This document shows, one piece after another, positions 35,022-44,191 of a stretch of DNA of 64,000 nucleotides (positions within the stretch are counted from its first letter, which is position 1; every line of letters begins with the position of its first letter). The stretch is from Methylovulum miyakonense HT12 (GTDB lineage: Bacteria; Pseudomonadota; Gammaproteobacteria; Methylococcales; Methylomonadaceae), in the NCBI RefSeq assembly GCF_000384075.1, contig NZ_KB913025.1:1368119-1432118 (forward strand), in the 5' to 3' direction. A program made the translations under genes and the position numbers. The notes under the pieces were generated by a model that was not told where the DNA came from, did no database searches, and saw only the letters and a list, made by a program, of their open reading frames with translations.

Positions 35022-37391
35022 TTAACCTGATGTTTGATCCATAATATCTTGCTCTAACGCCTTAATAAAACTATCGGCAATTTCTTTATCCAAATTGCTT
35101 AGGTCATTGCGAACAGCATTAAGAACATCTTTGGGCTTAAGATTGACATTTATTAATTTACCTTTTTTCAATGGCATTTTTTTAATAGCGTATCCACCGA
35201 GCCATAAACCATGGGCCAATATTAAATGCCCATAGTCTTTAGAAAAATAGGCCAAGCCTTGGTCAATAAATGTATCTTTTAATTTTAAGGCTCTAGCATA
35301 AAAATCCATGCTCTCCTGGGAACCAATTCCAACGGTATCTCCAATCGAGTAAATTCCATTACTATACTCGACAAAATCACCTAACCCATCAGACCAATCG
35401 ACGAATATCTCTTTTCTAGTATTACAATTTTCTGCAAACAACCGCCAATCAATAGGCGTTACCGCATGCAATTCAAGGTCAGGGCGCAAACGAATGACTA
35501 AATCATAGTGTTTACCTGTTTTCTTTATCAATTGATTGCAGGCATCAATTTTATAACGCATTTTTTGTTGGTTTGTTAACTTTTCAAAACGCCCTTCTTT
35601 ATCATCTTCAACAACAACGAATTCTGTTTGGTAAAATTCTTTGAGTTGCTTCTGGGTGACAGAGGTATTCTCGTCCAATAATCTGAACAGTGTCGGCAAT
35701 AATTTTTTTATATCGTTATAAGAATAATTTTTTCTAAACAATAAATCCTGATATGCGTGAAGAAACTGGCCATGAAAAACTCTATTTGCATGTATGCTAG
35801 GAAATGGTGCTTTAAAACCAACATCAGCCCACGTATGAATAAAAATATCTGGCTGTAAAGGCCCGATAATTGATTTATTAATGGCAATAAACGCATCTTT
35901 ATAGCCGCGTAATTGTCCGGAAATACACAATGCAACATTAAGCTTTTCGGTTTTTTTAACAGGTTGATAACTATTTTGAAACACTGGCTTCAGCGTTTCA
36001 TTAATTATTTTGAGTGATTCAACAAACTCTGTATCAGGATAAAGTGCCTTAATTTCAGCTAGCGAGAATATTTTTCTCTGCAATAAATGTGTAAAAATAT
36101 TCTTAAGAAGGGCTTCGTTTTTTGATAAACAAAAAAATGGCAATATTTCCAACAAAATATCTTTATCATCAAATATAGCTAAACAAGCTTCTTCAGGATA
36201 GTAGCCTCGCATGATTAAACTGGCTAATAAACAATCAATCGAATGGTGGCTTATTGATACTTTTGAAAACAAAGATAAAGCAAATTGACGGCTTGTTAAT
36301 CGTACGAGCGATTCGCTTACTTTGCATAACTCGCTAAAAGAAAAGAGGGCTATATACTGTTCTAGTTGCGCCATTACATAACTCATTACAACGCTATTTT
36401 TTTTATATGCAGAAAAAATAATGAGTAATAAAAATAATTTATTGTTGATTAATGGCTGGCTTTTGTCAGTTAGGAGCAAGATCATTGGCTCAAAATAAGA
36501 CAACAAAGCAATAAAAGACTCATAATTGCGGTTTTTGAGTACGATAAGATGTACAGTAAAATTTTCTTGGCTTAGGAAAGCAATAACTTGATTGTTTTGA
36601 AATGCGTCTAAATGCCCAACATCATGTGGGAGAGAAAGTATGTAACTACAGAAGTTTTGGATCAAAACAGTTGAAATAGAATGGTCACCGACATTCGCAA
36701 ATAATTCGCGCGCAGCTAACGGTGGGTCTTCTTCAAACAGAGCTAACAAATACTTTTCCAAAAAAACTGGGTTCTTTGACTGTAAAAAAGCAAGCCGCAA
36801 TTTTTCTGCGGCTTCACGTTGTCTACCTAATGCTTGTAGCTCTGTCGCCGCTTCAACGTATGCGCCAATATGTAAAGGGTTATATTGATTAATGGATTCA
36901 AATTGCTCTAATGCAAGTGGCCTATTGCCCAACAGTCTAGCAAACAACGCAAATTGCCATAAAATGTATAAGTTATTCGGCTCCATGGCCAAAGCTTGCT
37001 GGAATCTATGCCCTGCTTCTTCTAACCGCCCTAGTTCTTTCAAAGAAATCGCCAACTCATTACATATCCAGGCATTTATAATATTTTTGTTAATAACCTC
37101 CATTATTTGTTGCAAGCAAAGCTCATGTTTTCCTTGCATACGGTTGCATACAGCTTGGTGAATCTTCGTTGCAAAATCATTCGGTTGATATATAAGCGCT
37201 TGATTAAAAAATCCTTCAGCATCATTAAACAAGCCTAAACCCCTACATTCCACTCCTGCCTCACGATATGCCCGAAATTGATTAGGCACCAATTCAATCG
37301 CCTCTTTAAACAGTCTCAAAGCTTCTTGCCTATGGTTGCTTTGTCGGGCTTTGATACCTTTTTGAATTATCTCATCGTAAGGAACTGTCAT
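35022..37391 (-). CDS. TPR protein with glycosyltransferase-like C-terminus
   Basis: 789 residues. Residues 1-220 are TPR repeats (AGVECRGLGLFNDAEGFFNQAL, LAISLKELGRLEEAGHRFQQAL and others). The middle, about 230-470, is helical and unassigned. From about 485 a domain begins VALCISGQLRGYKDAF and contains DLVIRLRPDLEL, a type seen in capsule loci and probably a glycosyltransferase; this is an inference. It is read against the rest of the cluster. The start codons are repeated just upstream: PYDKIIQKGI is seen again near 37425-37455. The 309-bp gap after it (34713-35021) has no gene. Confidence 0.75.
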   Translation of the reverse strand: MTVPYDEIIQKGIKARQSNHRQEALRLFKEAIELVPNQFRAYREAGVECRGLGLFNDAEGFFNQALIYQPNDFATKIHQAVCNRMQGKHELCLQQIMEVINKNIINAWICNELAISLKELGRLEEAGHRFQQALAMEPNNLYILWQFALFARLLGNRPLALEQFESINQYNPLHIGAYVEAATELQALGRQREAAEKLRLAFLQSKNPVFLEKYLLALFEEDPPLAARELFANVGDHSISTVLIQNFCSYILSLPHDVGHLDAFQNNQVIAFLSQENFTVHLIVLKNRNYESFIALLSYFEPMILLLTDKSQPLINNKLFLLLIIFSAYKKNSVVMSYVMAQLEQYIALFSFSELCKVSESLVRLTSRQFALSLFSKVSISHHSIDCLLASLIMRGYYPEEACLAIFDDKDILLEILPFFCLSKNEALLKNIFTHLLQRKIFSLAEIKALYPDTEFVESLKIINETLKPVFQNSYQPVKKTEKLNVALCISGQLRGYKDAFIAINKSIIGPLQPDIFIHTWADVGFKAPFPSIHANRVFHGQFLHAYQDLLFRKNYSYNDIKKLLPTLFRLLDENTSVTQKQLKEFYQTEFVVVEDDKEGRFEKLTNQQKMRYKIDACNQLIKKTGKHYDLVIRLRPDLELHAVTPIDWRLFAENCNTRKEIFVDWSDGLGDFVEYSNGIYSIGDTVGIGSQESMDFYARALKLKDTFIDQGLAYFSKDYGHLILAHGLWLGGYAIKKMPLKKGKLINVNLKPKDVLNAVRNDLSNLDKEIADSFIKALEQDIMDQTSG

Positions 37392-37424
37392 ATTTAGATA
37401 TGCCCAAAAGTAGTTGGATGCCTT

Positions 37425-37456
37425 TCTGAATTATCTTATCGTAAGGAATTGTCATT
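37425..37456 (-). pseudogene. Duplicated 5' end of the TPR gene
   Basis: The - strand reads MTIPYDKIIQKGIQ, near identical to MTVPYDEIIQKGIK at the start of the TPR gene 60 bp downstream. It then runs out of register. It seems to be a remnant of a tandem copy, cut short by deletion, and lies a few bases from the left end of the IS5-family element. Confidence 0.65.
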
Positions 37457-37474
37457 CTAGGTTCTGTTGACGTT

Positions 37475-37930
37475 TCATCGTAGCCATAAGAGCACGGAGG
37501 CAAATGACAACATCCCCCTGTAATTAATGGCTTTTTTCTCATATCTGGTGGCAATCCTGCGGTAGTGCTTGAGCTTGCCGAACATACATTCGATGACGTG
37601 CCGCTCCTTATAATGGCAATAATCGCAGTCAATTTCTTCTTTCCTGTTCGATTTGGGCGGGATGACGGCTTTTATCCCCCGTGTTTCCAACCACTCCCGT
37701 AAGGCATTGGTGTCGTAGGCCTTGTCCGCCAAAACGGCGCGGGCACTGAGGTTTTCCAACAAGGGGATAGCCTGCCTGCACTCCGCCCCTTGGCTGCCCG
37801 TCAGGATGAATCTGACCGGTAGCCCCAAGGCATCACAGACCGCATGGATCTTGCAGCCAAAGCCACCTTTGGAACGCCCCCAACGCCTCTTCCTTGGCGG
37901 AGCTGTTTGCCGCCCCCGCCGCACAGGCAT
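37475..37930 (-). CDS. IS5-family transposase, OrfB part
   Basis: About 151 residues of DDE catalytic region: KGGFGCKIHAVCDALGLPV and ADKAYDTNALREWL (second Asp), with ERHVIECMFGKLKHYRR holding the Glu. It lacks its own good start and overlaps OrfA by about 100 bp in another frame, so it is probably made by -1 programmed frameshifting as an OrfAB fusion, as known in the IS427 group. Confidence 0.88.
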   Translation of the reverse strand: MPVRRGRQTAPPRKRRWGRSKGGFGCKIHAVCDALGLPVRFILTGSQGAECRQAIPLLENLSARAVLADKAYDTNALREWLETRGIKAVIPPKSNRKEEIDCDYCHYKERHVIECMFGKLKHYRRIATRYEKKAINYRGMLSFASVLLWLR

Positions 37931-38267
37931 GTGCCCTGATTACCGACCCATCCATGGAAACATCCTGTAAATCAGCGGCTTCGGAAAAATATCCGAGGAG
38001 TTTCTCCCAAGCCCCATTCGCGCACCAGCGCGAGAAACGTTTGAAGATGGTGTTCCATTTGCCGTACGTTGGCGGCAAAACCCGCCACTGCGCCCCCGAA
38101 CGTAATATCCACAGGCAAGCCCCAACGAACCGCTTGCATTGCTCGGGACAGCCGACATGGATGCACGGCAATTGTTTTAAGAACGCCAATAAGCGGCCCC
38201 ACTCATCATCACTCAGCTCTATTCGGTTCATGCCATCCAAATCGGATAATCTTAACCTATTCGACAA
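37833..38267 (-). CDS. IS5-family transposase, OrfA part
   Basis: 144 residues with the DUF4096 N-terminal domain (IELSDDEWGRLLAFL, CLWILRSGAQWRVLPPTYGKWNTI-type motif) and the first catalytic Asp in VSMDGSVIRAH. An Ala/Lys-rich end near 37860-37900 marks the likely slippage zone into OrfB. Confidence 0.88.
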   Translation of the reverse strand: MSNRLRLSDLDGMNRIELSDDEWGRLLAFLKQLPCIHVGCPEQCKRFVGACLWILRSGAQWRVLPPTYGKWNTIFKRFSRWCANGAWEKLLGYFSEAADLQDVSMDGSVIRAHACAAGAANSSAKEEALGAFQRWLWLQDPCGL

Positions 38268-38280
38268 ACGTCAACAGAAC

Positions 38281-38389
38281 CTAGTACTCAGTCAATCTTA
38301 ATTTGTCGGGTTTTAACAGTTGTTAGTAATTGATTATATTAAGCTAATATGAATCTTTACCCGACAAAACAAACTTGACTGAGTACTAG
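38281..38389. mobile_element. Miniature element with CTAGTACTCAGTCAA ends (109 bp)
   Basis: A 15-bp perfect inverted repeat, CTAGTACTCAGTCAA at 38281-38295 and its complement at 38375-38389, with a further inner pair GTCGGGT/ACCCGAC. There is no ORF. If the TA in CTAG is the target duplication, it would be a TA-inserting (IS630-like) miniature element; this is an inference. The IS5 element was inserted at its left CTAG. Confidence 0.75.
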
Positions 38390-38512
38390 GTATGTCCAAG
38401 AATAGATTGAAAACACTATTTATCAACCCACATTCTCGGTTATTCTAGCCTTGAACATTTATAAATAAAAGGGAGTGTGCACATTATCCGCTTATAATCA
38501 CTTTTCCTGAAG

Positions 38513-39934
38513 GCACACGATTACCCACAACTCATATCAATTGGCATAAACCGCTTTGCCGACTTCAATCCCGACAGCATAATGCCGGACTTTCTCCATG
38601 CCTTCCCAAATGGCCTTAGGCCCCGGGTTGCCATCGGATTTGCGGCCTAAAAAACCGCCCAGGCGGGCGACCAGCCGCACCATTTCGCCCAACGGCGGCG
38701 GTTCCGGCGGCGGCTTTTTCCGATGCGCCACCATCCAGGCGGCCTGCCATTCTTCGGGGTCGAACCCCACGTCACACGGCAGCCCCGGGCATTCCTGGCC
38801 AAGCGTCACCAGATGGAGGATGCGCCAGGCAAGGATAAGGTAGACCGCCAGCAACCGCTCCAGCCGTTCCATGCTGGCCAGTTGCCTGGCTTCAACGCGG
38901 CAACCACTTTTTAGGATGCGGAAAAAGATTTCAACCAGCCACTGGCAGCGGTACCACCCCACCAGTTCCGCCGCCTGCTCGAGGGTGGCGGCCCCGCGGT
39001 TGGTCAGCAACCGCCATTCGACGGCCTTCTCGCCCGGCGGCGGGTTGTCCTCGCGTGCCAGGATGGCCGTCACTTCCAATGCGGGCGCGCCTTTGTGCTT
39101 GGGCAAGGTGGCCCGCAGGGCATACAGGCTCTGGCAAACCTTGCGGGCTTTGCGGTCGCCGTTGGCCTCCAGCATAAATTCAATTTGCCCCAGTGGCGGT
39201 TGTCGGGCGGCTTTGTCCCACAGCTTTTCGGCGGCCCCGTCCCCCTTTTTGGCCAAGTTGCGGTTATGCCGGGCGCGCAACAAAAAGTCGGCCGCATAGC
39301 CGCGCCGCCTGGCCTCGTCCATCAGTTCGCGGATGTCGGACTCGCGGTCGCCGACCTGGACAAAGCGGCTGTCCGGCACGCGCACGGCGGTGTCGGCAAC
39401 AATGCCGTAGCCTTCTTTCCAGCGGGTGCTTTCCTTGGGGACGGGGCTTGCGTCTTTGGGTGGCCGCGCCCACAGCCAGGCGTCCATCACCCCCAAGGCC
39501 AGGCGTTGCGGCGTGGCCATCAGCGTCAGGTGGGCATACATCCCGTGTTGCGCCTCATAACTAAGGCGGCCCAGCCCGGCGATGCCGGGCTGGCTGGTGA
39601 AATCCAGTTCCGTGGTGTCCTGGATGCACAGGACCACCGGATGCCCTTGCGCCCTATGTTCGCTTTTCCCGGCATGGCAGGCCAGCACTTCCATCGCGTC
39701 CACGGCGCCGTTTGACAGCAGGCGGTAAGCCGCCTTCGTTTCCGCCCAGCCTTCACAAGCCGTCGGGATGCTCGCCCTGGGTGAATTTGATAAGCTTTCC
39801 ATCAGTGACACCAACCGTTTCGTCCGCCGTTTGTCGCCTAATTCTAGGCCCCCAATTCCTGTTGTACCCAGCTCATATGATTAGTGAAAAGGTTATATCA
39901 TCGCTGATTTTGGGAGTTGTGGGTAATCGTGTGC
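38513..39934 (-). mobile_element. IS4-family element, about 1.42 kb
   Basis: Inverted ends CACACGATTACCCACAACTC (from 38514) and its complement (to 39933) bound a transposase gene. CCTGAAG is repeated on both sides (38506-38512 and 39935-39941), a likely target duplication; the exact edge is ambiguous by one or two bases. The element's gene is broken near its start. Confidence 0.82.
38537..39876 (-). pseudogene. IS4-family transposase with N-terminal frameshift
   Basis: The main frame (to 39814) encodes 425 residues with the DDE core: IQDTTELDFT, VGDRESDIREL and WLVEIFFRILKSGCRVE, as in Tn5/IS50-like IS4 members. The frame continues upstream as LELGDKRRTKRL, but the ATG at 39876 (MSWVQQELGA) is in another frame and meets TAG. 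Insertion of one base near 39848 would join MSWVQQELGA with LELGDKRR. So the transposase has lost its normal start, or the sequence has one missing base. Confidence 0.8.
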
Positions 39935-40086
39935 CCTGAAGGAGTACAGGAAGCGTAACGCTAGTGTAGCAGTATACGACGGCTCCAGCGTAGCCGTAGG
40001 AGAGGAGTTTTGACGGAGTTGGAGCGAGGGCGGAAGCGTAGTCAAAATGTAAGGCCATCTCGGCACGGCGTCATATAGAGACTACC

Positions 40087-40385
40087 TTGTTGGACGGGTT
40101 CAAGGCGTTGGTGCATACTCTCACCTTTGATAACGGCAAGGAATTTGCCGCACACAGGCAGACGGCATTGCGCTACTATTTCGCCAAGCCTTGCCACTCG
40201 TGGGCACGGGGGCAGAACGAAAATGTCAACGGGTTGTTGCGCCAATATTTCCCCCAGGACAATGGGGTGTCGGACGTGACCACGCAACAGGCGTTGGGGG
40301 CTGTGCATAACTCCAGAAAGCGCCACTGGGCTTCAAAAGTCCTTACGGGGTGTTCCGGGAGTTATCCGGCAGCGATGCTGGATAA
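40087..40385 (+). pseudogene. IS30-family transposase remnant
   Basis: Only the C-terminal third is left: LTFDNGKEFAAHRQ, then YFAKPCHSWARGQNENVNGLLRQYFPQ with the catalytic Glu. A frameshift near 40330 moves the end to another frame (GFKSPYGVFRELSG, stop at 40383). The N-terminal two thirds are missing; the IS4 element lies 150 bp upstream. From 40386 to 40642 nothing recognisable is seen. Confidence 0.85.
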
Positions 40386-40642
40386 CTGGTGGGGTATGAA
40401 CTTATTACTTGAATTCACGGTTTTCAACATCCACCGCCTCTGAAAAAAGATTTCCATGCCGCTATTAGAAACGATTTGGGGAAAGTGCCCGCCCTGTCAA
40501 GACCGCAAAAAACATTTTCGGAGTAGCGTCGCCGTGGATTATCTGATGCCCTAGCATGGCCGACATGGCCATAACAAGGCGTGGGTCGTATCGGGTTCTC
40601 CGATTTGCTGCTGCCGGTATGGGGTTCCAAGGTCGTGTTGCT

Positions 40643-41524
40643 TTATAATGGCACATCGGGCACATCCTTCCCCAACCCCGCGAATTCAAACAACAACTGA
40701 AGCTCTTTGTCATTGATCTCGTAAACAGCCCCCGTGCGTAATGAATCCGGTAGTACCACCGGCCCATAACGGACGCGCATGAGGCGGCTGACGATGACGT
40801 TTTGCGATTCCCATAAGCGTCTGACCAAGCGGTTACGGCCTTCGGTGACGATGACGTTGTACCATTTGTTGGCGCCTTCACCGCCAGCGGGATGGATTTC
40901 GTCAAACTTTGCCAAACCGTCTTCGAGATGCACACCTTCTTGCAGGGTTGCCAAGGTCGCTTCGGAGACATGGCCTAAGATGCGCACGGCATATTCACGC
41001 TCGACTTCGGTGGAGGGGTGCATCAGGCGGTTTGCCAGTTCGCCGTTGTTGGTCAACAGCAATAAGCCGGAGGTGTTGATGTCCAGGCGTCCGACGGCTA
41101 TCCAGCGGCCTGTGGCCAGTTCCGGCAAACGCCGGAAGACGATGGGGCGGCCTTCCGGATCCCGGCGGGTGACGACTTCACCTGTGGGTTTATGGTAAAG
41201 CAGCACCCGGGTGGGTTGTTCGGCAAATTTTTCCCAGTTGACAATCCGGTCATTGATTTCCAGGCGGTCACCGGTGTGCAAGCGTGTGCCTAGGGTGGCG
41301 GTGATGCCGTTGATTTTGAGGCGGCCTTCGGTGATCCAGCGTTCAATTTCGCGGCGCGAAGCTACCCCGCCCCGGGCAAGGATTTTCTGGATGCGTTCAC
41401 CCGATTCTGGATGTGGCGGCGGGGCTTTGCTGCTGGTTTTGGTATGCGCTTTAGGTATGGGGTTGGTGGCGGCGGTGTCAGGGCGCGAGCGGCGCGGGCC
41501 ACGGTTTGCTGGTTGGTTTTTCAC
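40643..41524 (-). CDS. rluB: 23S rRNA pseudouridine synthase B
   Basis: 293 residues of the RsuA/RluB family. A basic, low-complexity N-terminal tail precedes an S4 domain (ERIQKILARGGVASRREIERWI, about 43-100). The catalytic domain has GRLDINTSGLLLLTNNG with the active Asp near 165, and NRLVRRLWES later. RluB makes pseudouridine 2605 of 23S rRNA. The cluster scpA-scpB-rluB is common in proteobacteria; here a repeat-rich 440-bp gap lies between scpB and rluB. Confidence 0.93.
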   Translation of the reverse strand: MKNQPANRGPRRSRPDTAATNPIPKAHTKTSSKAPPPHPESGERIQKILARGGVASRREIERWITEGRLKINGITATLGTRLHTGDRLEINDRIVNWEKFAEQPTRVLLYHKPTGEVVTRRDPEGRPIVFRRLPELATGRWIAVGRLDINTSGLLLLTNNGELANRLMHPSTEVEREYAVRILGHVSEATLATLQEGVHLEDGLAKFDEIHPAGGEGANKWYNVIVTEGRNRLVRRLWESQNVIVSRLMRVRYGPVVLPDSLRTGAVYEINDKELQLLFEFAGLGKDVPDVPL

Positions 41525-41571
41525 GGTTTACCTACGTTGGTTTAACTGAGGGACAAGCTAAATAAGAGTTG

Positions 41572-41937
41572 TCCACGAAAATCACAAAAAAAACACGAAA
41601 AAATAGATCTGCATCAAACGGTCAAGTTTTAGGCTTTTATAATGGCTATGTCACCGTTAATTATGGAAGGCTTAAACAACGTGGCTTTGAGCGAAAACCA
41701 CAAGCCGCATTAAATATGGCTTTTGTCAGAAAGTAAAAAATTTTCAACAATTAACGGTGACATAGCTTTTATAATTCACTATAGGTTACGCTATGCGTAC
41801 CTTTTACATTGATTTTATAAATATTTTTTAAAAGTACGCATTTATTCCCCAGAGGCTATAGAGGGTGCGCTACCTAAAAAAACCAAAAACTTGACCGTTC
41901 AGCGTATAACTTTCGTGTATTTAGTGTCGTTCGTGGA
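41572..41937. repeat. Nested inverted repeats between scpB and rluB
   Basis: Outer arms: TCCACGAA...ACACGAAA at 41572-41600, and TTTCGTGT...TTCGTGGA at 41911-41937, the same family as at 201-354. Middle arms: ACGGTCAAGTTTT at 41618-41630 and its complement at 41886-41898, 13 bp perfect. The miniature element 41644-41767 lies inside. No ORF is seen. Confidence 0.7.
41644..41767. mobile_element. Miniature inverted-repeat element, copy 2 (124 bp)
   Basis: The ends GGCTATGTCACCGTTAATT and AATTAACGGTGACATAGC are inverted repeats, and TTTATAAT is repeated directly on both sides (41636-41643 and 41768-41775). It shares its termini with the 272-bp element at 31753-32024 but not its inside or length, as expected for non-autonomous derivatives of one transposon. 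Confidence 0.82.
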
Positions 41938-41964
41938 AAAATTTCTTAGCTTGATGCGTTTGAG

Positions 41965-42543
41965 TCAAACAGACGGATTGTCCAATCTTGGCGTATCCGC
42001 CAAAGTGGTTTCCGCTGCTGACAGCTCAAGACCCTGCAATTCTTGCAAGGTCGGTAATTCATTTAAAGTGGATAGATTAAAATAATCTAAAAATTGTTTG
42101 GTCGTGCCGTATAAGGCGGGGCGCCCCGGCACTTCTTTATGGCCTAATATCCGTACCCATTCCCTCTCCAGCAAGGTTTGGATCATGTTAGTGCTGACGC
42201 TAACCCCGCGGATGTCTTCAATGTCGCCACGGGTGACAGGCTGGCGGTAGGCGATAATCGCCAAGGTCTCCATCAACGCCTTGGAATATTTCGGCGGTTT
42301 TTCTTCAAACAAACGCGACACCCAACGCGACACATCCGAACGCACCTGAAAACGGTAACCGCTGGCGATTTTCGCCAATTCAATGCCGCGCGGCTGGTAA
42401 TCGGCGATGATGGCATCAATCGCGGCTTGGATTTCCGCCAAATCCGGCTGTTCCAATTCAGGGAACACCTCGCGCACTTGCTTGCAAGTCATCGGCCGTT
42501 TGGCGGCAAACAGAATAGCTTCAACGATACGCTGGATTTCCAC
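41965..42543 (-). CDS. scpB: Segregation and condensation protein B
   Basis: About 192 residues with the two winged-helix domains of ScpB (IQRIVEAILFAAKRPM, then ALMETLAIIAYRQPVTRGDIEDIRGV, given in part) and GRPALYGTTKQFLDYF. ScpB is the kite subunit of the Smc-ScpAB condensin. The frame is open to 42774, but this would overlap scpA by 214 bp and no ATG exists; I chose the GTG at 42543 (VEIQRIVEA), 17 bp after the scpA stop, with AAGG upstream. Confidence 0.85.
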   Translation of the reverse strand: MEIQRIVEAILFAAKRPMTCKQVREVFPELEQPDLAEIQAAIDAIIADYQPRGIELAKIASGYRFQVRSDVSRWVSRLFEEKPPKYSKALMETLAIIAYRQPVTRGDIEDIRGVSVSTNMIQTLLEREWVRILGHKEVPGRPALYGTTKQFLDYFNLSTLNELPTLQELQGLELSAAETTLADTPRLDNPSV

Positions 42544-42559
42544 GTTGGCCTTGGGTGCT

Positions 42560-43381
42560 TCAATGATCGGCGCGGGTGGTTTGGCTGGCTCTAACGCGTA
42601 GCTCGGCGAAGGGTTCGGGCTGGGTGATTTCGATGAGCCCTTCTTTGCCGAGTTCCAGTATAGCAAGAAAGGAGACCACCACGCCGTGCCGGCCTTCGCG
42701 GCGGGTAAATAATTCTGTAAATAATCGGCTATCTGAGCCTTTAAGGCTTTCCAATATCGTAGACATGCGTTCACGGACTGATAATGCTTCTTTGGTTATG
42801 GCGTGGTGGCTAAGTTGTTCGGCGCGTTTTAACACGGCTTTAAAGGCGAGCAGCAACTCGCCCAATTGTACATCGGGAAAAGTTTGTTCCACGTCTAACG
42901 TGGTCGTGTCCACGTCAACGCTAAAAAAATCGCGCTCCATGCGCGGGAGTTGTTCCAGGCCGTCAGCGGCGAGTTTGATCACTTCATATTCTTGCAAGCG
43001 ACGGATTAGCGTCGCACGCGGGTCATCTTCCTCCTCTTCGGATTCCGGCGGGCGCGGCAACAGCATCCGTGATTTGATCTCCGCCAACCATGCCGCCATC
43101 ACCAGATAATCCGCCGCCAGCTCAATTTTCATATCACCCATCAGTTGGATGTAGACCATGTATTGCTGGGTGATCTGGGCTATCGGGATGTTGACGATAT
43201 CCATATTTTGTTTTCTGATGAGATACAGCAATAAATCCAATGGCCCGGCAAACAGTTCCAGAAACACTTCCAGTGCGTCGGGTGGGATATACAGGTCATC
43301 CGGCAGTTGGTTAAGCGGCGTGCCGTTGACGATGGCGAACGAAGGGGATTCGGGTTCTGTTCCGGTGCTTACTTGGGTCAT
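42560..43381 (-). CDS. scpA: Segregation and condensation protein A
   Basis: 273 residues. ScpA is the kleisin of the Smc complex. Residues 37-110 hold FAGPLDLLLYLIRKQNMDI and AADYLVMAAWLAEIKSRMLLP, the signature region; an acidic stretch EEEEDD follows; the C-terminal winged helix has FLAILELGKEGLIEITQ. Its gene is followed closely by scpB. The 142-bp gap upstream to the M50 protease has no clear feature. Confidence 0.93.
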   Translation of the reverse strand: MTQVSTGTEPESPSFAIVNGTPLNQLPDDLYIPPDALEVFLELFAGPLDLLLYLIRKQNMDIVNIPIAQITQQYMVYIQLMGDMKIELAADYLVMAAWLAEIKSRMLLPRPPESEEEEDDPRATLIRRLQEYEVIKLAADGLEQLPRMERDFFSVDVDTTTLDVEQTFPDVQLGELLLAFKAVLKRAEQLSHHAITKEALSVRERMSTILESLKGSDSRLFTELFTRREGRHGVVVSFLAILELGKEGLIEITQPEPFAELRVRASQTTRADH

Positions 43382-43523
43382 GTTTATGGGTTGGTTTACG
43401 CCAGTTTGATAAACCGACGTAACTTAGGCGGTCCAGTGATGTCGGTTGGCGGTAAGGCAACTGGGCAGTCTAAGCAATGTCGGGTTACGCTTCAATTCCG
43501 GCCTATAATTACCCAAGCCCTGG

Positions 43524-44177
43524 TTACAATCCCGCTAACGAGAAAAACAAGTTATGGGCGATATACAAAGGATATTGCAATATGGCGCCCAGCACTTCGG
43601 TGTACAGCAACACCAGCAAAATGATAAAGCCGTAACGCTCAAGTTGGTTGTACTGTATGGCCAATCGGTAGGGTAACAACGCGGTCATGATGCGGCTACC
43701 ATCCAGGGGCGGGATGGGTAGTAAATTAATCAACATCAATGAAATATTGATGGAAATGCCGGCGATGCCCATGTAAATCAGCGGCATGGAAACCGCTTCC
43801 ACAGCGATGGTCACGCCCAGCCGCGCCAACAAGGCCCAGGCTAGCGCCATCAGCAAATTCGCGCCTGGCCCGGCGGCGGCGACAAACGCCATATCGCGTA
43901 TGGGTTTTTTAAAATACCGCCCGTTGACCGGCACGGGTTTGGCCCAGCCAAAAATAAAGCCCGTGCCTGTCAGCAACAAAAGCCCCGGCAGAATCAATGT
44001 GCCTAGCGGGTCTATGTGTTTGAGCGGGTTCAAGGTCAAACGCCCAAGCATATCCGCGGTGTTGTCACCGCATTTTTTTGCCACCCAGCCGTGCGCGGCT
44101 TCATGTCCGGTGATGGCAAAGATCACAGGCAAAGCCCAGACGATGATGCGTTGGGCTAAGGTCAGTTCATCCATCAT
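43524..44177 (-). CDS. Site-2 protease family membrane protein (M50)
   Basis: 217 residues with about five hydrophobic segments. The zinc motif HEAAH is near residue 25 and the third ligand lies in NLLPIPPLDGSR near residue 155. This compact form, with no PDZ or CBS domain, is the rhomboid-like/YwhC type of M50 protease, often found with scpA. It would cleave a protein in the membrane; the substrate is unknown. It follows the YciO gene by 14 bp. Confidence 0.9.
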   Translation of the reverse strand: MMDELTLAQRIIVWALPVIFAITGHEAAHGWVAKKCGDNTADMLGRLTLNPLKHIDPLGTLILPGLLLLTGTGFIFGWAKPVPVNGRYFKKPIRDMAFVAAAGPGANLLMALAWALLARLGVTIAVEAVSMPLIYMGIAGISINISLMLINLLPIPPLDGSRIMTALLPYRLAIQYNQLERYGFIILLVLLYTEVLGAILQYPLYIAHNLFFSLAGL

Positions 44178-44191
44178 ATTTAGTGTTTCCT

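Larger units (their letters stand above)
37461..38280 (-). mobile_element. IS5-family element (IS427-like), about 820 bp
   Basis: Inverted ends GTTCTGTTGACGTTT (left) and AAACGTCAACAGAAC (right) enclose two overlapping transposase frames. CTAG flanks both ends, a target duplication reported for such elements. The right CTAG is also the first four bases of the miniature element that follows. Confidence 0.88.
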
